From positions 1 through 5,007 of the forward strand of contig DASPXK010000415.1 in the NCBI GenBank assembly GCA_035637315.1: a stretch of DNA of 5,007 bases, given 5' to 3'. A program made the translations under genes and the position numbers. Positions 1 to 5,007 of this stretch are shown here, one piece after another; positions within the stretch are counted from its first letter, which is position 1; each line of letters begins with the position of its first letter. The stretch is from DASPXK01 sp035637315. GTDB taxonomy: Bacteria > Chloroflexota > UBA6077 > JACCZL01. The notes beneath the pieces are model-generated. The model saw only the letters and a list, made by a program, of their open reading frames with translations, was not told the origin of the DNA and ran no database searches.

Positions 1-404
<404 letters not shown>

Positions 405-477
405 GCCGCCTCATGCACGACACCGGGCCGACAGGATCGGCGCACTACTCACTACTCGCTACTCGTCGAGCGACTGG
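405..477 (+). other. 23S-5S internal transcribed spacer
   Basis: This short spacer carries no gene. It holds a small hairpin (GCCGA 427-431 with TCGGC 437-441) followed by a heptamer repeat (listed separately). Its last bases, 472-477, form the outer part of the precursor-5S stem, so the spacer is probably removed by RNase cuts at the 23S and 5S processing stems. Confidence 0.75.
443..463 (+). repeat. Degenerate heptamer tandem repeat, array 1 (3 units)
   Basis: Three consecutive 7-base units are visible: CACTACT (443-449), CACTACT (450-456) and CGCTACT (457-463). A related array with a shared CACTACT unit lies at 4405-4439. Such heptamer arrays in non-coding spacers resemble the short tandemly repeated repetitive (STRR) sequences known from cyanobacteria; any kinship is inference. 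Confidence 0.7.
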
Positions 478-596
478 TCCTGGTGGCGAGAGCGGGGTGG
501 ACCCACCCGTTTCCCATCCCGAACACGGTAGTGAAACGCCCCAGCGCCGACGATACTGCGTGGGCAACTGCGTGGGAAAATAGGCCGGTGCCAGGG
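478..596 (+). rRNA. rrf: 5S ribosomal RNA
   Basis: The 119-base length fits bacterial 5S rRNA. It has the typical CCCATCCCGAACACGG core at about 514-529 and the helix IV/loop D region near 555-580. Helix I pairs 478-484 with 590-596. Pairing continues outward without a break: 472-477 (GACTGG) with 597-602 (CCAGTC), giving a 13-bp precursor stem. Mature ends are set at the family's usual length and are uncertain by a few bases. It lies about 75 bases after 23S in the normal bacterial rRNA operon order. Confidence 0.95.
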
Positions 597-604
597 CCAG
601 TCAC

Positions 605-634
605 TTGACTCTTCCAGCTTCGCGGCGCTATACT
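605..634 (+). promoter_or_regulatory. Sigma-70 promoter for the initiator tRNA
   Basis: A -35 box TTGACT (605-610; consensus TTGACA, 5/6) and a -10 box TATACT (629-634; consensus TATAAT, 5/6) are separated by 18 bases. Transcription should begin about 641-643, only 2-4 bases before the mature 5' end of tRNA-fMet at 645. The -35 box starts 3 bases after the precursor-5S stem. In this GC-rich setting such a near-consensus pair is unlikely by chance. Confidence 0.75.
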
Positions 635-644
635 GCTGGCACGA

Positions 645-719
<75 letters not shown>

Positions 720-721
720 GC

Positions 722-752
722 AAGGGCCAGGGCTAATCCCCTGGCCCTTTTT
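722..752 (+). terminator. Rho-independent terminator after tRNA-fMet
   Basis: A perfect 11-bp stem (722-732 AAGGGCCAGGG with 739-749 CCCTGGCCCTT) has a 6-base loop and runs straight into a T tract at 748-752. It starts 3 bases after the tRNA CCA end and should stop transcripts before tRNA-Glu. Confidence 0.9.
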
Positions 753-786
753 GCTTTACCGCCTCATACCCTTCTTCCAGGCCCCG

Positions 787-860
787 GCCCCCATCGTCTA
801 GAGGACCAGGACGCCGCCCTTTCAAGGCGGAGATCAGGGGTTCGAATCCCCTTGGGGGCA
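787..860 (+). tRNA. tRNA-Glu (anticodon UUC), CCA not encoded
   Basis: Acceptor stem 787-793/853-859 is fully paired. The D arm spans 796-812, the anticodon stem is CCGCC 814-818 with GGCGG 826-830, the anticodon TTC is at 821-823, and the T arm is 836-852 with loop TTCGAAT. The discriminator is A860. The next bases are CCG, so, unlike the fMet gene next door, the CCA tail is not in the DNA and must be added by tRNA nucleotidyltransferase. Its sequence is close to bacterial tRNA-Glu throughout. It lies only 34 bases after an intrinsic terminator, with no recognisable promoter between. Confidence 0.96.
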
Positions 861-880
861 CCGAACACTGACCAGATAGT

Positions 881-913
881 AGGCGGCCCTTAGCAGGCCG
901 CCTCGTTTTGTTT
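881..913 (+). terminator. Rho-independent terminator after tRNA-Glu
   Basis: A perfect 8-bp stem (881-888 AGGCGGCC with 896-903 GGCCGCCT), with a 7-base loop, is followed by a T-rich tail with TTTT at 906-909 and TTT at 911-913. It lies 20 bases past tRNA-Glu and closes the rRNA/tRNA region. Confidence 0.85.
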
Positions 914-924
914 GGCCGGCGCGC

Positions 925-948
925 CTGGCAACAGTTCTGGCAACAATT
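925..948. repeat. Tandem 12-base repeat, 2 units
   Basis: Unit 1 is CTGGCAACAGTT (925-936) and unit 2 is CTGGCAACAATT (937-948), matching at 11 of 12 positions. The pair sits 12 bases after the T tract of the tRNA-Glu terminator. Function unknown; a protein-binding site or a scar from element integration near the tRNA are both possible. Confidence 0.7.
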
Positions 949-986
949 CGGGGGCGGTGGCTCGGCTCAGCCCCGCGGATTGGCTC

Positions 987-1000
987 CGAATTCGAATTCG
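987..1000. repeat. 14-bp perfect palindrome
   Basis: CGAATTCGAATTCG reads the same on both strands and is an AT-rich island in a GC-rich flank. No function can be assigned. Confidence 0.5.
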
Positions 1001-1025
1001 CCGGCGGTAGCAGCGGCGTTGGAGT

Positions 1026-1055
1026 GCGGCCGCCGAGAGCCCGCCGGGCGGCCGC
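1026..1055. repeat. 9-bp inverted repeat
   Basis: GCGGCCGCC (1026-1034) and GGCGGCCGC (1047-1055) are perfect reverse complements around a 12-base loop. There is no T tract, so it is not an intrinsic terminator. It lies just ahead of the transposase remnant and could be a structured remnant of the element's end, but no typical IS21 terminal sequence was recognised. Confidence 0.45.
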
Positions 1056-1103
1056 TCCCGGACCCGCAGGCCGACGGCGCGGGCCACTGGGCTGTCGCGC
1101 ACG

Positions 1104-1580
1104 AGGGTCGGCACGTATATCCGAGCGGTGAAGGCCGCCGGCCTGGAGGCGGGCGGGCGGCTGGTGCGGCAGCAGGAGTTGGCTCCCTACCAGGTCCAGA
1201 TTACCCGCTGGGTACGTGAGGATCGGCTGCAGCTGACCCGAGTCCTGGAGCTACTGGCCCGGGACGGGGTGGAAGTCTCCTATACGACGCTGCGCCGTTT
1301 CGTGCATAGCTAGGACTGGGTCGCCGGCAACGGACTACGGTGCGGATGGCCGAGGCGGCCCCAGGCGAACTGGGCGAGCTGGACTTCGCGCGGCTGGGCT
1401 ATCTGGTCGATCCGGGCACCGGCAAGCGCCAGCTGGTCTGGGCGCTGGTGGTGGTGCTGCCGTTCAGCCGCCACAGCTTCGGCTGGCCACTCGTGCATCA
1501 GACCTTGCAGGCGGTGATCGAGGGCCTCGAGGTGGCCTGGCGGTTCTTCGGCGGGGTGCCCCAGCAGTTGTTCGATCCGG
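1104..1580 (+). pseudogene. IS21-family transposase IstA, decayed remnant
   Basis: Two adjoining frames together give a stretch of IstA. The first (about 1104-1310, no start of its own) reads through 'APYQVQITRWVREDRLQLTRV' fragments to SYTTLRRFV, the N-terminal DNA-binding part. The second frame picks up at 1310 with LGLGRRQRTTVRMAEAAPGE and continues to LDFARLGYLVDPGTGKR and WRFFGGVPQQLFD. These match the start of the DDE integrase core, with the first catalytic Asp in LDF (codon at 1382) and the second probably the Asp at 1574-1576. A TAG at 1311-1313 ends the first frame, so one base was lost (or two gained) near 1305-1312. The usual N-terminus, a block between the helix-turn-helix and APYQ, the third catalytic residue, the C-terminus and the partner ATPase istB are all missing. 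It cannot transpose. Confidence 0.85.
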
Positions 1581-1663
1581 GCAGCGTCTTCCAGTTCGCG
1601 CAGAGCATCCCGCCACGATTTCCATGGCGAATGTGCTAGGCTGAGCGCGGCGGGCCTGGGCCC
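1581..1663. other. Junction between IS remnant and propeller gene
   Basis: The IstA frame runs on past its last recognisable residue as unrelated sequence and ends at TAG 1637-1639, in the same frame as the gene starting at 1664. The similarity to IstA breaks off at about 1580, which is probably the deletion or insertion boundary. Confidence 0.5.
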
Positions 1664-2761
1664 GTGATCTCGATGCGGGGCGATGCTGAAGTGGTCGTTC
1701 GACGGGGACCTATCGCCGCGCTGGCGCTGGCGATTGGGCTGGCTTCGGCCTTGCTCGGCCTCGGCACGGTGCCTGGCGGAGCCGCGTCGGCCGATCCGCG
1801 CGTGGTGTTGACGCTGGTCGGGGCGGATGGCCATCTGTGGGCGCTGCCGGAGGATGGACCGCCGGCGATCGTGCGTCGAAACGTGGCCGCGACGGGGGTG
1901 ATCAACGACCTGGCCTGGCACCCGTCCCGCCCCGAGGTCCTGCTGGTCCGCCAGAAAATGGAGGCGGACCCGACGCTGGAAGAGCAATTCGAGGAGCCGT
2001 TCGACGCGCTGGTCCGCCTGGACTTGAAGAGTGGCAAAGAAGAGGTCGTCGTCGACCAGATCGGCCCGCAGGCGCGGGTGCTCGGGCCGCGGTTCGGGCC
2101 GGACGGCGCGTGGGGCTATGCGCGGATCGAGTGCTGCCTGTCTCGGGAGATCCTGTTCTTCGGCTCGATGGGCGGACCGGGCGGACAGACCCGCCAGGTG
2201 GCTACCGACCGGTTCTTGCCCGCGGAGGTCCGTGACTTCACGCTCGCCACGGCCGGTCCGGTGGCGGCCGATGGGCGCATCCTGGTCGCCGTCGAGTGCT
2301 GCGTGGGCGATGAGCCGAAGGACGACCCGAGCGGCCTGTACCTGGTCACGCCGGACCTCGAGAAGTCCGAGCGCCTCACGCGCGGCCAGCCGGTGACGCC
2401 GGCCGGCCTCGGGCCGGGGAACGCCTGGGTGGCCGGCTTCAAGCGGGCGCAGGAGGGCGAGTGGAATCCATCGCTGGTGAGGATCGCGCTGCCCAGTGGG
2501 ACCGAGCGCACGCTGATTCCCGGCGGTGGGCTGCGACTGGTGGACAAGGGCGAGGTGGCGGAGGATGGCACGATCGCGATGGGAACGATTCAGGAAGACC
2601 CGGGGCTCCAGCTCAAGCTGGTCGACGTCTGGACGGTCGGCCCCGACGGGCAGAATCGCCGCAATGTCACCAACGGTCGATTCGCCGGCGCGACGGCGTT
2701 CGCCTGGGCGCCGCGCGAGATCGTTCTTCAGCTGACCGCTTCGAGCGAGTCGGGCTCCTAA
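1664..2761 (+). CDS. Exported, probably beta-propeller protein of unknown function
   Basis: A 365-residue protein with a clear signal peptide: Arg13-Arg14, a hydrophobic core at 15-34 (GPIAALALAIGLASALLGLG) and a likely signal peptidase I site after Ala-Ser-Ala43. It should therefore act outside the membrane. There is no lipobox cysteine. The mature part has several segments typical of WD40/TolB-like propeller blades: ADGHLWAL (54-61), INDLAWHPSRP (80-90), RFGPDGAWGY (143-152), AADGRILVAV (201-210), DGTIAMGTI (301-309), DVWTVGPDGQNRRNVT (321-336) and FAWAP (346-350). The only four cysteines are two Glu-Cys-Cys motifs at 156-158 and 211-213, which could form disulfides or bind metal. The start is GTG at 1664; ATG at 1673, three codons on, is equally good because neither has a visible Shine-Dalgarno site. 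It stands alone, convergent with the next gene. I do not recognise a specific family. Confidence 0.8.
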   Translation: MISMRGDAEVVVRRGPIAALALAIGLASALLGLGTVPGGAASADPRVVLTLVGADGHLWALPEDGPPAIVRRNVAATGVINDLAWHPSRPEVLLVRQKMEADPTLEEQFEEPFDALVRLDLKSGKEEVVVDQIGPQARVLGPRFGPDGAWGYARIECCLSREILFFGSMGGPGGQTRQVATDRFLPAEVRDFTLATAGPVAADGRILVAVECCVGDEPKDDPSGLYLVTPDLEKSERLTRGQPVTPAGLGPGNAWVAGFKRAQEGEWNPSLVRIALPSGTERTLIPGGGLRLVDKGEVAEDGTIAMGTIQEDPGLQLKLVDVWTVGPDGQNRRNVTNGRFAGATAFAWAPREIVLQLTASSESGS

Positions 2762-2786
2762 TCGGGCCGGCCAGGGGCACAGTTCG

Positions 2787-2812
2787 CCCTCTCCCCCTCG
2801 CGGGGGAGAGGG
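2787..2812. terminator. Hairpin between convergent genes
   Basis: A perfect 11-bp stem (2787-2797 CCCTCTCCCCC with 2802-2812 GGGGGAGAGGG) with loop TCGC sits in the 68-base gap between two converging stop codons. It lacks a T tract on either side, so it is not a textbook intrinsic terminator. It may slow polymerase from both sides, block 3' exonucleases, or be a copy of a short dispersed palindromic repeat; similar CCCTCTCCC/GGGAGAGGG palindromes are common between genes in many genomes. Confidence 0.55.
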
Positions 2813-2829
2813 GTGAGCGGAAATCCAAA

Positions 2830-3672
2830 CTACGACGCCACGGCCGGGCGGCAGACTTTGCATGCCCGGTAGCCGGCCGCGCTGGCCTCGGCGGCTGAGC
2901 CAAACTGGACCAGGTGCCGTTCGCTCACACGCCGGGCATGCTGACAGGTCGGGAAGCAGTAGATGCGGGTCGTGGCGCTCCCCAGGTAGCGCACGCCCGA
3001 GCGGGCCAGTCCCTCGAGGGCGTCCGGCTCGGCGCCCTCGATCTGCAGAACGGCGCGCTTGGCGTCACTTCCCAAGCCGTACTCGCCGATGCGGCAGTCG
3101 CTGCGGACCACTCTGTGGCACGGAATGAGCAGCGGGACCGGATTCCGCCCGAGCGCCGAGCCGACCGCCCTGACCGCTTTTGGCCGCCCAATCTCCTTGG
3201 CGATCCAGGCATAGGTGCGCACTTCGCCGCGCGGGATCTCGAGCGCTTTCAGCAGCACCGCTCGCTCGAACTCAGAGAGCCCGCGCAGGTCGAAGCGGAG
3301 CGCATGCTGACTGCCGGTCGACTTCACGCCCCGCGCTACGCCGGACTCGGCATACTCCGAGATGGCCCGGCTGACCCACGCCGGCAGCCGTTCGATCGGC
3401 TGGGCGGGGCGACCAAAGCGGGCCCGAAACGCCCGCTCGAATTCGGCCGGCCCGGCCGTCCGCATAACGGCCGACACGCCGGCCTTGTTGAACGCCACGA
3501 AGAGCGGGCCGATCGGCGTCTCGACCCGGGCGTAGCTATCGGCCGTCGTGGAGGCCGAGGAAACCAGCCCCACCCGGCTCATGACAGCTGGAAGCAGTCC
3601 GGATGGAGCGGCAACATTGCCCAGCTCTCGGAGCGCCCCCACAAGCTTGCCAGTCGGCGCGTATCGTGCCAT
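2830..3672 (-). CDS. O6-alkylguanine-DNA alkyltransferase fused to C-terminal Ada zinc domain
   Basis: A 280-residue suicide DNA-repair protein. Residues 45-115 resemble the N-terminal Ogt/MGMT subdomain (ARVETPIGPLFVAFNKAGVSAV). Residues 130-214 form the catalytic domain with the Arg-finger helix KAVRAVGSALGRNP (165-178), the active-site PCHRVV with acceptor Cys185, and the closing GEYGLGSDAKRAVLQIEGA. This part moves alkyl groups from O6 of guanine to Cys185. Residues 227-276 match the Ada N-terminal domain: TTRIYCFPTC (234-243) and CKVC (271-274) supply the four zinc ligands Cys239, 243, 271 and 274. In E. coli Ada the residue equivalent to Cys239 takes methyl from phosphotriesters. The order is inverted relative to Ada and the AraC module is absent. 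Residues 1-40 are an extension not needed for repair. ATG at 3672 is supported by GGAGGTA at 3687-3681. The gene follows the sigma factor by 17 bases and is surely co-transcribed. Confidence 0.95.
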   Translation of the reverse strand: MARYAPTGKLVGALRELGNVAAPSGLLPAVMSRVGLVSSASTTADSYARVETPIGPLFVAFNKAGVSAVMRTAGPAEFERAFRARFGRPAQPIERLPAWVSRAISEYAESGVARGVKSTGSQHALRFDLRGLSEFERAVLLKALEIPRGEVRTYAWIAKEIGRPKAVRAVGSALGRNPVPLLIPCHRVVRSDCRIGEYGLGSDAKRAVLQIEGAEPDALEGLARSGVRYLGSATTRIYCFPTCQHARRVSERHLVQFGSAAEASAAGYRACKVCRPAVAS

Positions 3673-3680
3673 GCTTCACC

Positions 3681-3687
3681 TACCTCC
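3681..3687 (-). promoter_or_regulatory. Strong Shine-Dalgarno site for the alkyltransferase gene
   Basis: On the - strand GGAGGTA lies 8 bases upstream of the ATG at 3672 and begins 2 bases after the sigma-factor stop codon. It fixes the start and suggests efficient translation by ribosomes arriving from the upstream gene. Confidence 0.8.
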
Positions 3688-3689
3688 GC

Positions 3690-4334
3690 TCACACGAGCA
3701 CACCAGTCGAGCCGAGCTCCGACCCGGCCCGGCCATTCATCGCTTCGCGCAGCAGCCGCACGCCGCGATGCACGTTCGCTTTCACCGTGCCTATCGGCTG
3801 CCCCAACAGCTCCGCTGCCTCGCCGTAGGGCAAGCCCTGGACGTGGCGAAGGATCACCGCCACGCGGTAACGCTCTGGCAACGCGGCAAGCCGCGCCGCC
3901 AGCTCACGCGAGCCCTCGGCTCGCTCCCAGCTCGATTCAGGTCCCGTGCTGTCGCCATCCGGCGGCTCGAGGTGATGCTCTGCTGCCGGATGGTCCAGCG
4001 GGACGGTCTGCAGCCTCTTGCCGCGCAGCCGGTTGCGGGCTACGTTCAATGTGATCTGGTACAGCCAGGCTCTCAGGGCTAACGCCTGGACACGCTCCGG
4101 GGTGTAGGCCGTCAGCGCCCGAAACGCCCGCACGAAGGCATCCTGGGCGATCTCTTCGGCGTCCCGCGGACTGTCGGTCAGGCGCAGGGCAAAGGCGTAC
4201 AGACGGTCTTGATAGGCCAACACCAGCCGCTCGAAGCTGCCGGCCAGGTCCGCCGCCAGCGCCGCCACCAGCTCCTCGTCGCCCAATGGTCCGTCGTCCT
4301 CCAACCGGCTCTCTGTGGACTGAAACACACCCAC
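3690..4334 (-). CDS. ECF-type RNA polymerase sigma factor
   Basis: A 214-residue sigma-70-family protein with only regions 2 and 4, the layout of extracytoplasmic-function sigma factors. Region 2 spans about 34-105: FERLVLAYQDRLYAFALRLT, the core-binding segment DAEEIAQDAFVRAF (58-71) and the -10-reading helix WLYQITLNVARNRLR (90-104). A Pro/Glu/Asp-rich linker (112-142) leads to region 4 (about 144-197), with the helix-turn-helix GLPYGEAAELLGQPIGTVKANVHRGVRLLR that reads the -35 element. The GTG at 4334 has no good ribosome site. TTG at 4286 (giving MGDEELVAALAAD, a typical ECF beginning) has GGAGG at 4302-4298 and may be the true start, making 198 residues. No separate anti-sigma gene is seen; the next gene encodes the alkyltransferase fusion. 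The ECF subgroup is not identified. Confidence 0.93.
   Translation of the reverse strand: MGVFQSTESRLEDDGPLGDEELVAALAADLAGSFERLVLAYQDRLYAFALRLTDSPRDAEEIAQDAFVRAFRALTAYTPERVQALALRAWLYQITLNVARNRLRGKRLQTVPLDHPAAEHHLEPPDGDSTGPESSWERAEGSRELAARLAALPERYRVAVILRHVQGLPYGEAAELLGQPIGTVKANVHRGVRLLREAMNGRAGSELGSTGVLV
4298..4302 (-). promoter_or_regulatory. Shine-Dalgarno-like GGAGG for an internal start of the sigma factor
   Basis: GGAGG lies 11 bases before TTG at 4286-4284, inside the longest reading frame. The spacing is a little long. The upstream GTG codons at 4334 and 4328 have no comparable site, so this is the better-supported start, though not certain. Confidence 0.45.
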
Positions 4335-4404
4335 GGCAGCTTGGGTTGCAGACCGAAGGCCGGGCCACGGCTGTTAGGCGCGCGAAGAGCGCCGAAGCAG
4401 CAGC

Positions 4405-4439
4405 AACTGCCCACTACTCACTGCCCACTGCCTACTGGC
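4405..4439. repeat. Degenerate heptamer tandem repeat, array 2 (5 units)
   Basis: Five consecutive 7-base units can be read on the + strand: AACTGCC (4405), CACTACT (4412), CACTGCC (4419), CACTGCC (4426) and TACTGGC (4433-4439). The array lies between the methyltransferase stop codon and the sigma-factor gene, and shares the CACTACT unit with array 1 in the rRNA spacer. Confidence 0.7.
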
Positions 4440-4440
4440 T

Positions 4441-5007
4441 TCAGGCTGTGGTCGCCACTACCTCCAGGTATTCGCTCGGCGCGATGAGCTCCTCGCCGCC
4501 CGAGCGGTTGTGGCGCCGCATCAGCTCGAGGAGGTCGTGCGCCAGGGCCTCCTGGCCAGTCGTGTCGAGCGCCTCGAATGCCTTGAGGGTCGGGCCGTAA
4601 TAGCTGCGGAAGAACTCCAGCCAGTCTTCTGGTGAGCGGTACCGGAAGGTGGCGATGCGGGGTGTGACGTGTAACGCGCGTATCGCATCGCCGAACAACT
4701 CGCGCAGCCGGGCCTCGGTGCCCCAGGTGACCGGCGGCTCCAGGCCCGGCGGCGGGGGCACGTGCCGAGCTGTGACGCGGAAGATCTGGCCCGCCAGTCC
4801 GCCTGGCGTCCAGTTCGCCATGCCGATGATCCCTCCGGGCCGGCAGACGCGCAGCAACTCGCGGGCAACCTGGCCCTGGTCTGGGGCGAACATGGTTCCG
4901 AATGTGGAGAGCACCGCATCGAACGAACCATCCCCGAACGGGATGGCTTCGGCGTCGCCCTCACGAAGCTCGACGCTCAGCCGCTCCGCCGCGGCTCGCT
5001 CGCGCCC
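4441..5007 (-). CDS. Class I SAM-dependent methyltransferase (partial, 5' end off window)
   Basis: The frame is open from the right edge to TGA at 4443-4441, giving the last 188 residues. It carries the later Rossmann-fold methyltransferase motifs of the Methyltransf_11/UbiE-like type: EGDAEAIPFGDGSFDAV (fragment residues 16-32), a strand and loop STFGTMFAPD, and ELLRVCRPGGIIGMANW (the 'LRPGG' motif). The Gly-rich SAM-binding loop would lie upstream, outside the window. The C-terminal part (GTEARLRELFGDAI, EDWLEFFRSYYGPTLKAFEALD, IAPSEYLEVVATTA) is a lid/substrate region often seen in uncharacterised actinobacterial and Chloroflexota enzymes. The substrate cannot be told. GTG at 4914 is not the start, because the conserved motif continues unbroken before it. 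It lies 106 bases upstream of the sigma factor on the same strand, so co-transcription is possible but not certain. Confidence 0.9.
   Translation of the reverse strand, partial: GRERAAAERLSVELREGDAEAIPFGDGSFDAVLSTFGTMFAPDQGQVARELLRVCRPGGIIGMANWTPGGLAGQIFRVTARHVPPPPGLEPPVTWGTEARLRELFGDAIRALHVTPRIATFRYRSPEDWLEFFRSYYGPTLKAFEALDTTGQEALAHDLLELMRRHNRSGGEELIAPSEYLEVVATTA

Larger units (their letters stand above)
914..1103. other. Intergenic stretch with repeats, no gene seen
   Basis: This stretch is GC-rich and has no reading frame with a recognisable product. A frame running through 908-1219 begins with Trp-Gln-Gln-Phe repeats, but these only translate the DNA repeat at 925-948. The region holds that tandem repeat, a 14-bp perfect palindrome (987-1000) and a 9-bp inverted repeat (1026-1055). 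It may be the degraded left flank of the IS21 remnant that follows. Confidence 0.6.

Noticed and set aside
443..463. CRISPR-like array
   Set aside because: The repeats are 7 bases and directly abutting, with no spacers.
908..1219. 103-codon + strand frame starting with Trp-Gln-Gln-Phe repeats
   Set aside because: The repeat is only the translated 12-base DNA repeat. The rest overlaps the IstA remnant in the wrong frame.
1300..1316. Programmed -1 frameshift joining the two IstA frames
   Set aside because: The shift direction would fit, but there is no slippery heptamer, IS21 istA is not normally made this way, and the element is truncated at both ends. A mutation is simpler.
1634..1642. Extended -10-like TGCTAGGCT as promoter for the propeller gene
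   Set aside because: The hexamer matches the consensus at only 3 of 6 positions, and no -35 box stands at 16-18 bases upstream.
1310..2863. 517-codon open frame on the - strand
   Set aside because: It lies antisense to the IstA remnant and the exported propeller gene. Its product is Arg/Pro/His-rich low-complexity sequence without recognisable motifs, as expected for the shadow of GC-rich coding DNA.
2914..3828. 304-codon open frame on the + strand
   Set aside because: It is antisense to the alkyltransferase, whose catalytic and zinc motifs are intact, and runs into the sigma gene. It has no motifs of its own.
4441..4914. GTG at 4914 as the methyltransferase start
   Set aside because: The frame is open to the window edge and the conserved GDAEAIPFGDGSFDAV motif lies upstream of this codon, so the gene continues beyond the window.

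Overview
The window reads as part of a GC-rich bacterial chromosome. The gene style (an IS21-type IstA of the 'TVRMAEAAPGE' subgroup, the Gly/Ala/Arg/Pro-rich proteins, the sigma factor next to an alkyltransferase) suggests Chloroflexota, perhaps a Thermomicrobia-like lineage. That placement comes from remembered family style and is not proven. The 23S and 5S rRNA and the initiator tRNA are clearly bacterial.

Left part (1-913): the end of a ribosomal RNA operon, all on the + strand. It holds the last ~400 bases of 23S rRNA (running off the left edge), a short spacer with a heptamer repeat, 5S rRNA inside a 13-bp precursor stem, a near-consensus sigma-70 promoter, initiator tRNA-fMet(CAU), an intrinsic terminator, tRNA-Glu(UUC) and a second intrinsic terminator. 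The fMet tRNA looks like a unit of its own, with a promoter directly upstream and a terminator directly downstream. tRNA-Glu has no promoter I can see.

Middle (914-1663): no intact gene. Just past the second terminator is a tandem pair of 12-base repeats, then a 14-bp palindrome and a 9-bp inverted repeat. After these comes a decayed, frameshifted and doubly truncated IS21-family istA transposase. At 1664-2761 there is an exported, probably beta-propeller protein of unknown function with two Glu-Cys-Cys motifs. A strong 11-bp hairpin separates it from the convergent genes on the other strand.

Right part (2830-5007), all on the - strand, in transcription order: a class I SAM-dependent methyltransferase (5' end outside the window), a 106-base spacer with a second heptamer repeat array, an ECF-type sigma factor, and, 17 bases after it, an alkylated-DNA repair protein. 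The repair protein is the most interesting object here. It has an O6-alkylguanine alkyltransferase (Ogt/MGMT) domain followed by an Ada-type four-cysteine zinc domain, which is the reverse of the order in E. coli Ada, and there is no AraC-type DNA-binding part. It also has a short N-terminal extension of unknown role. Coupling to an ECF sigma factor suggests a regulated alkylation response built differently from the classical Ada regulon; the regulatory part is inference.
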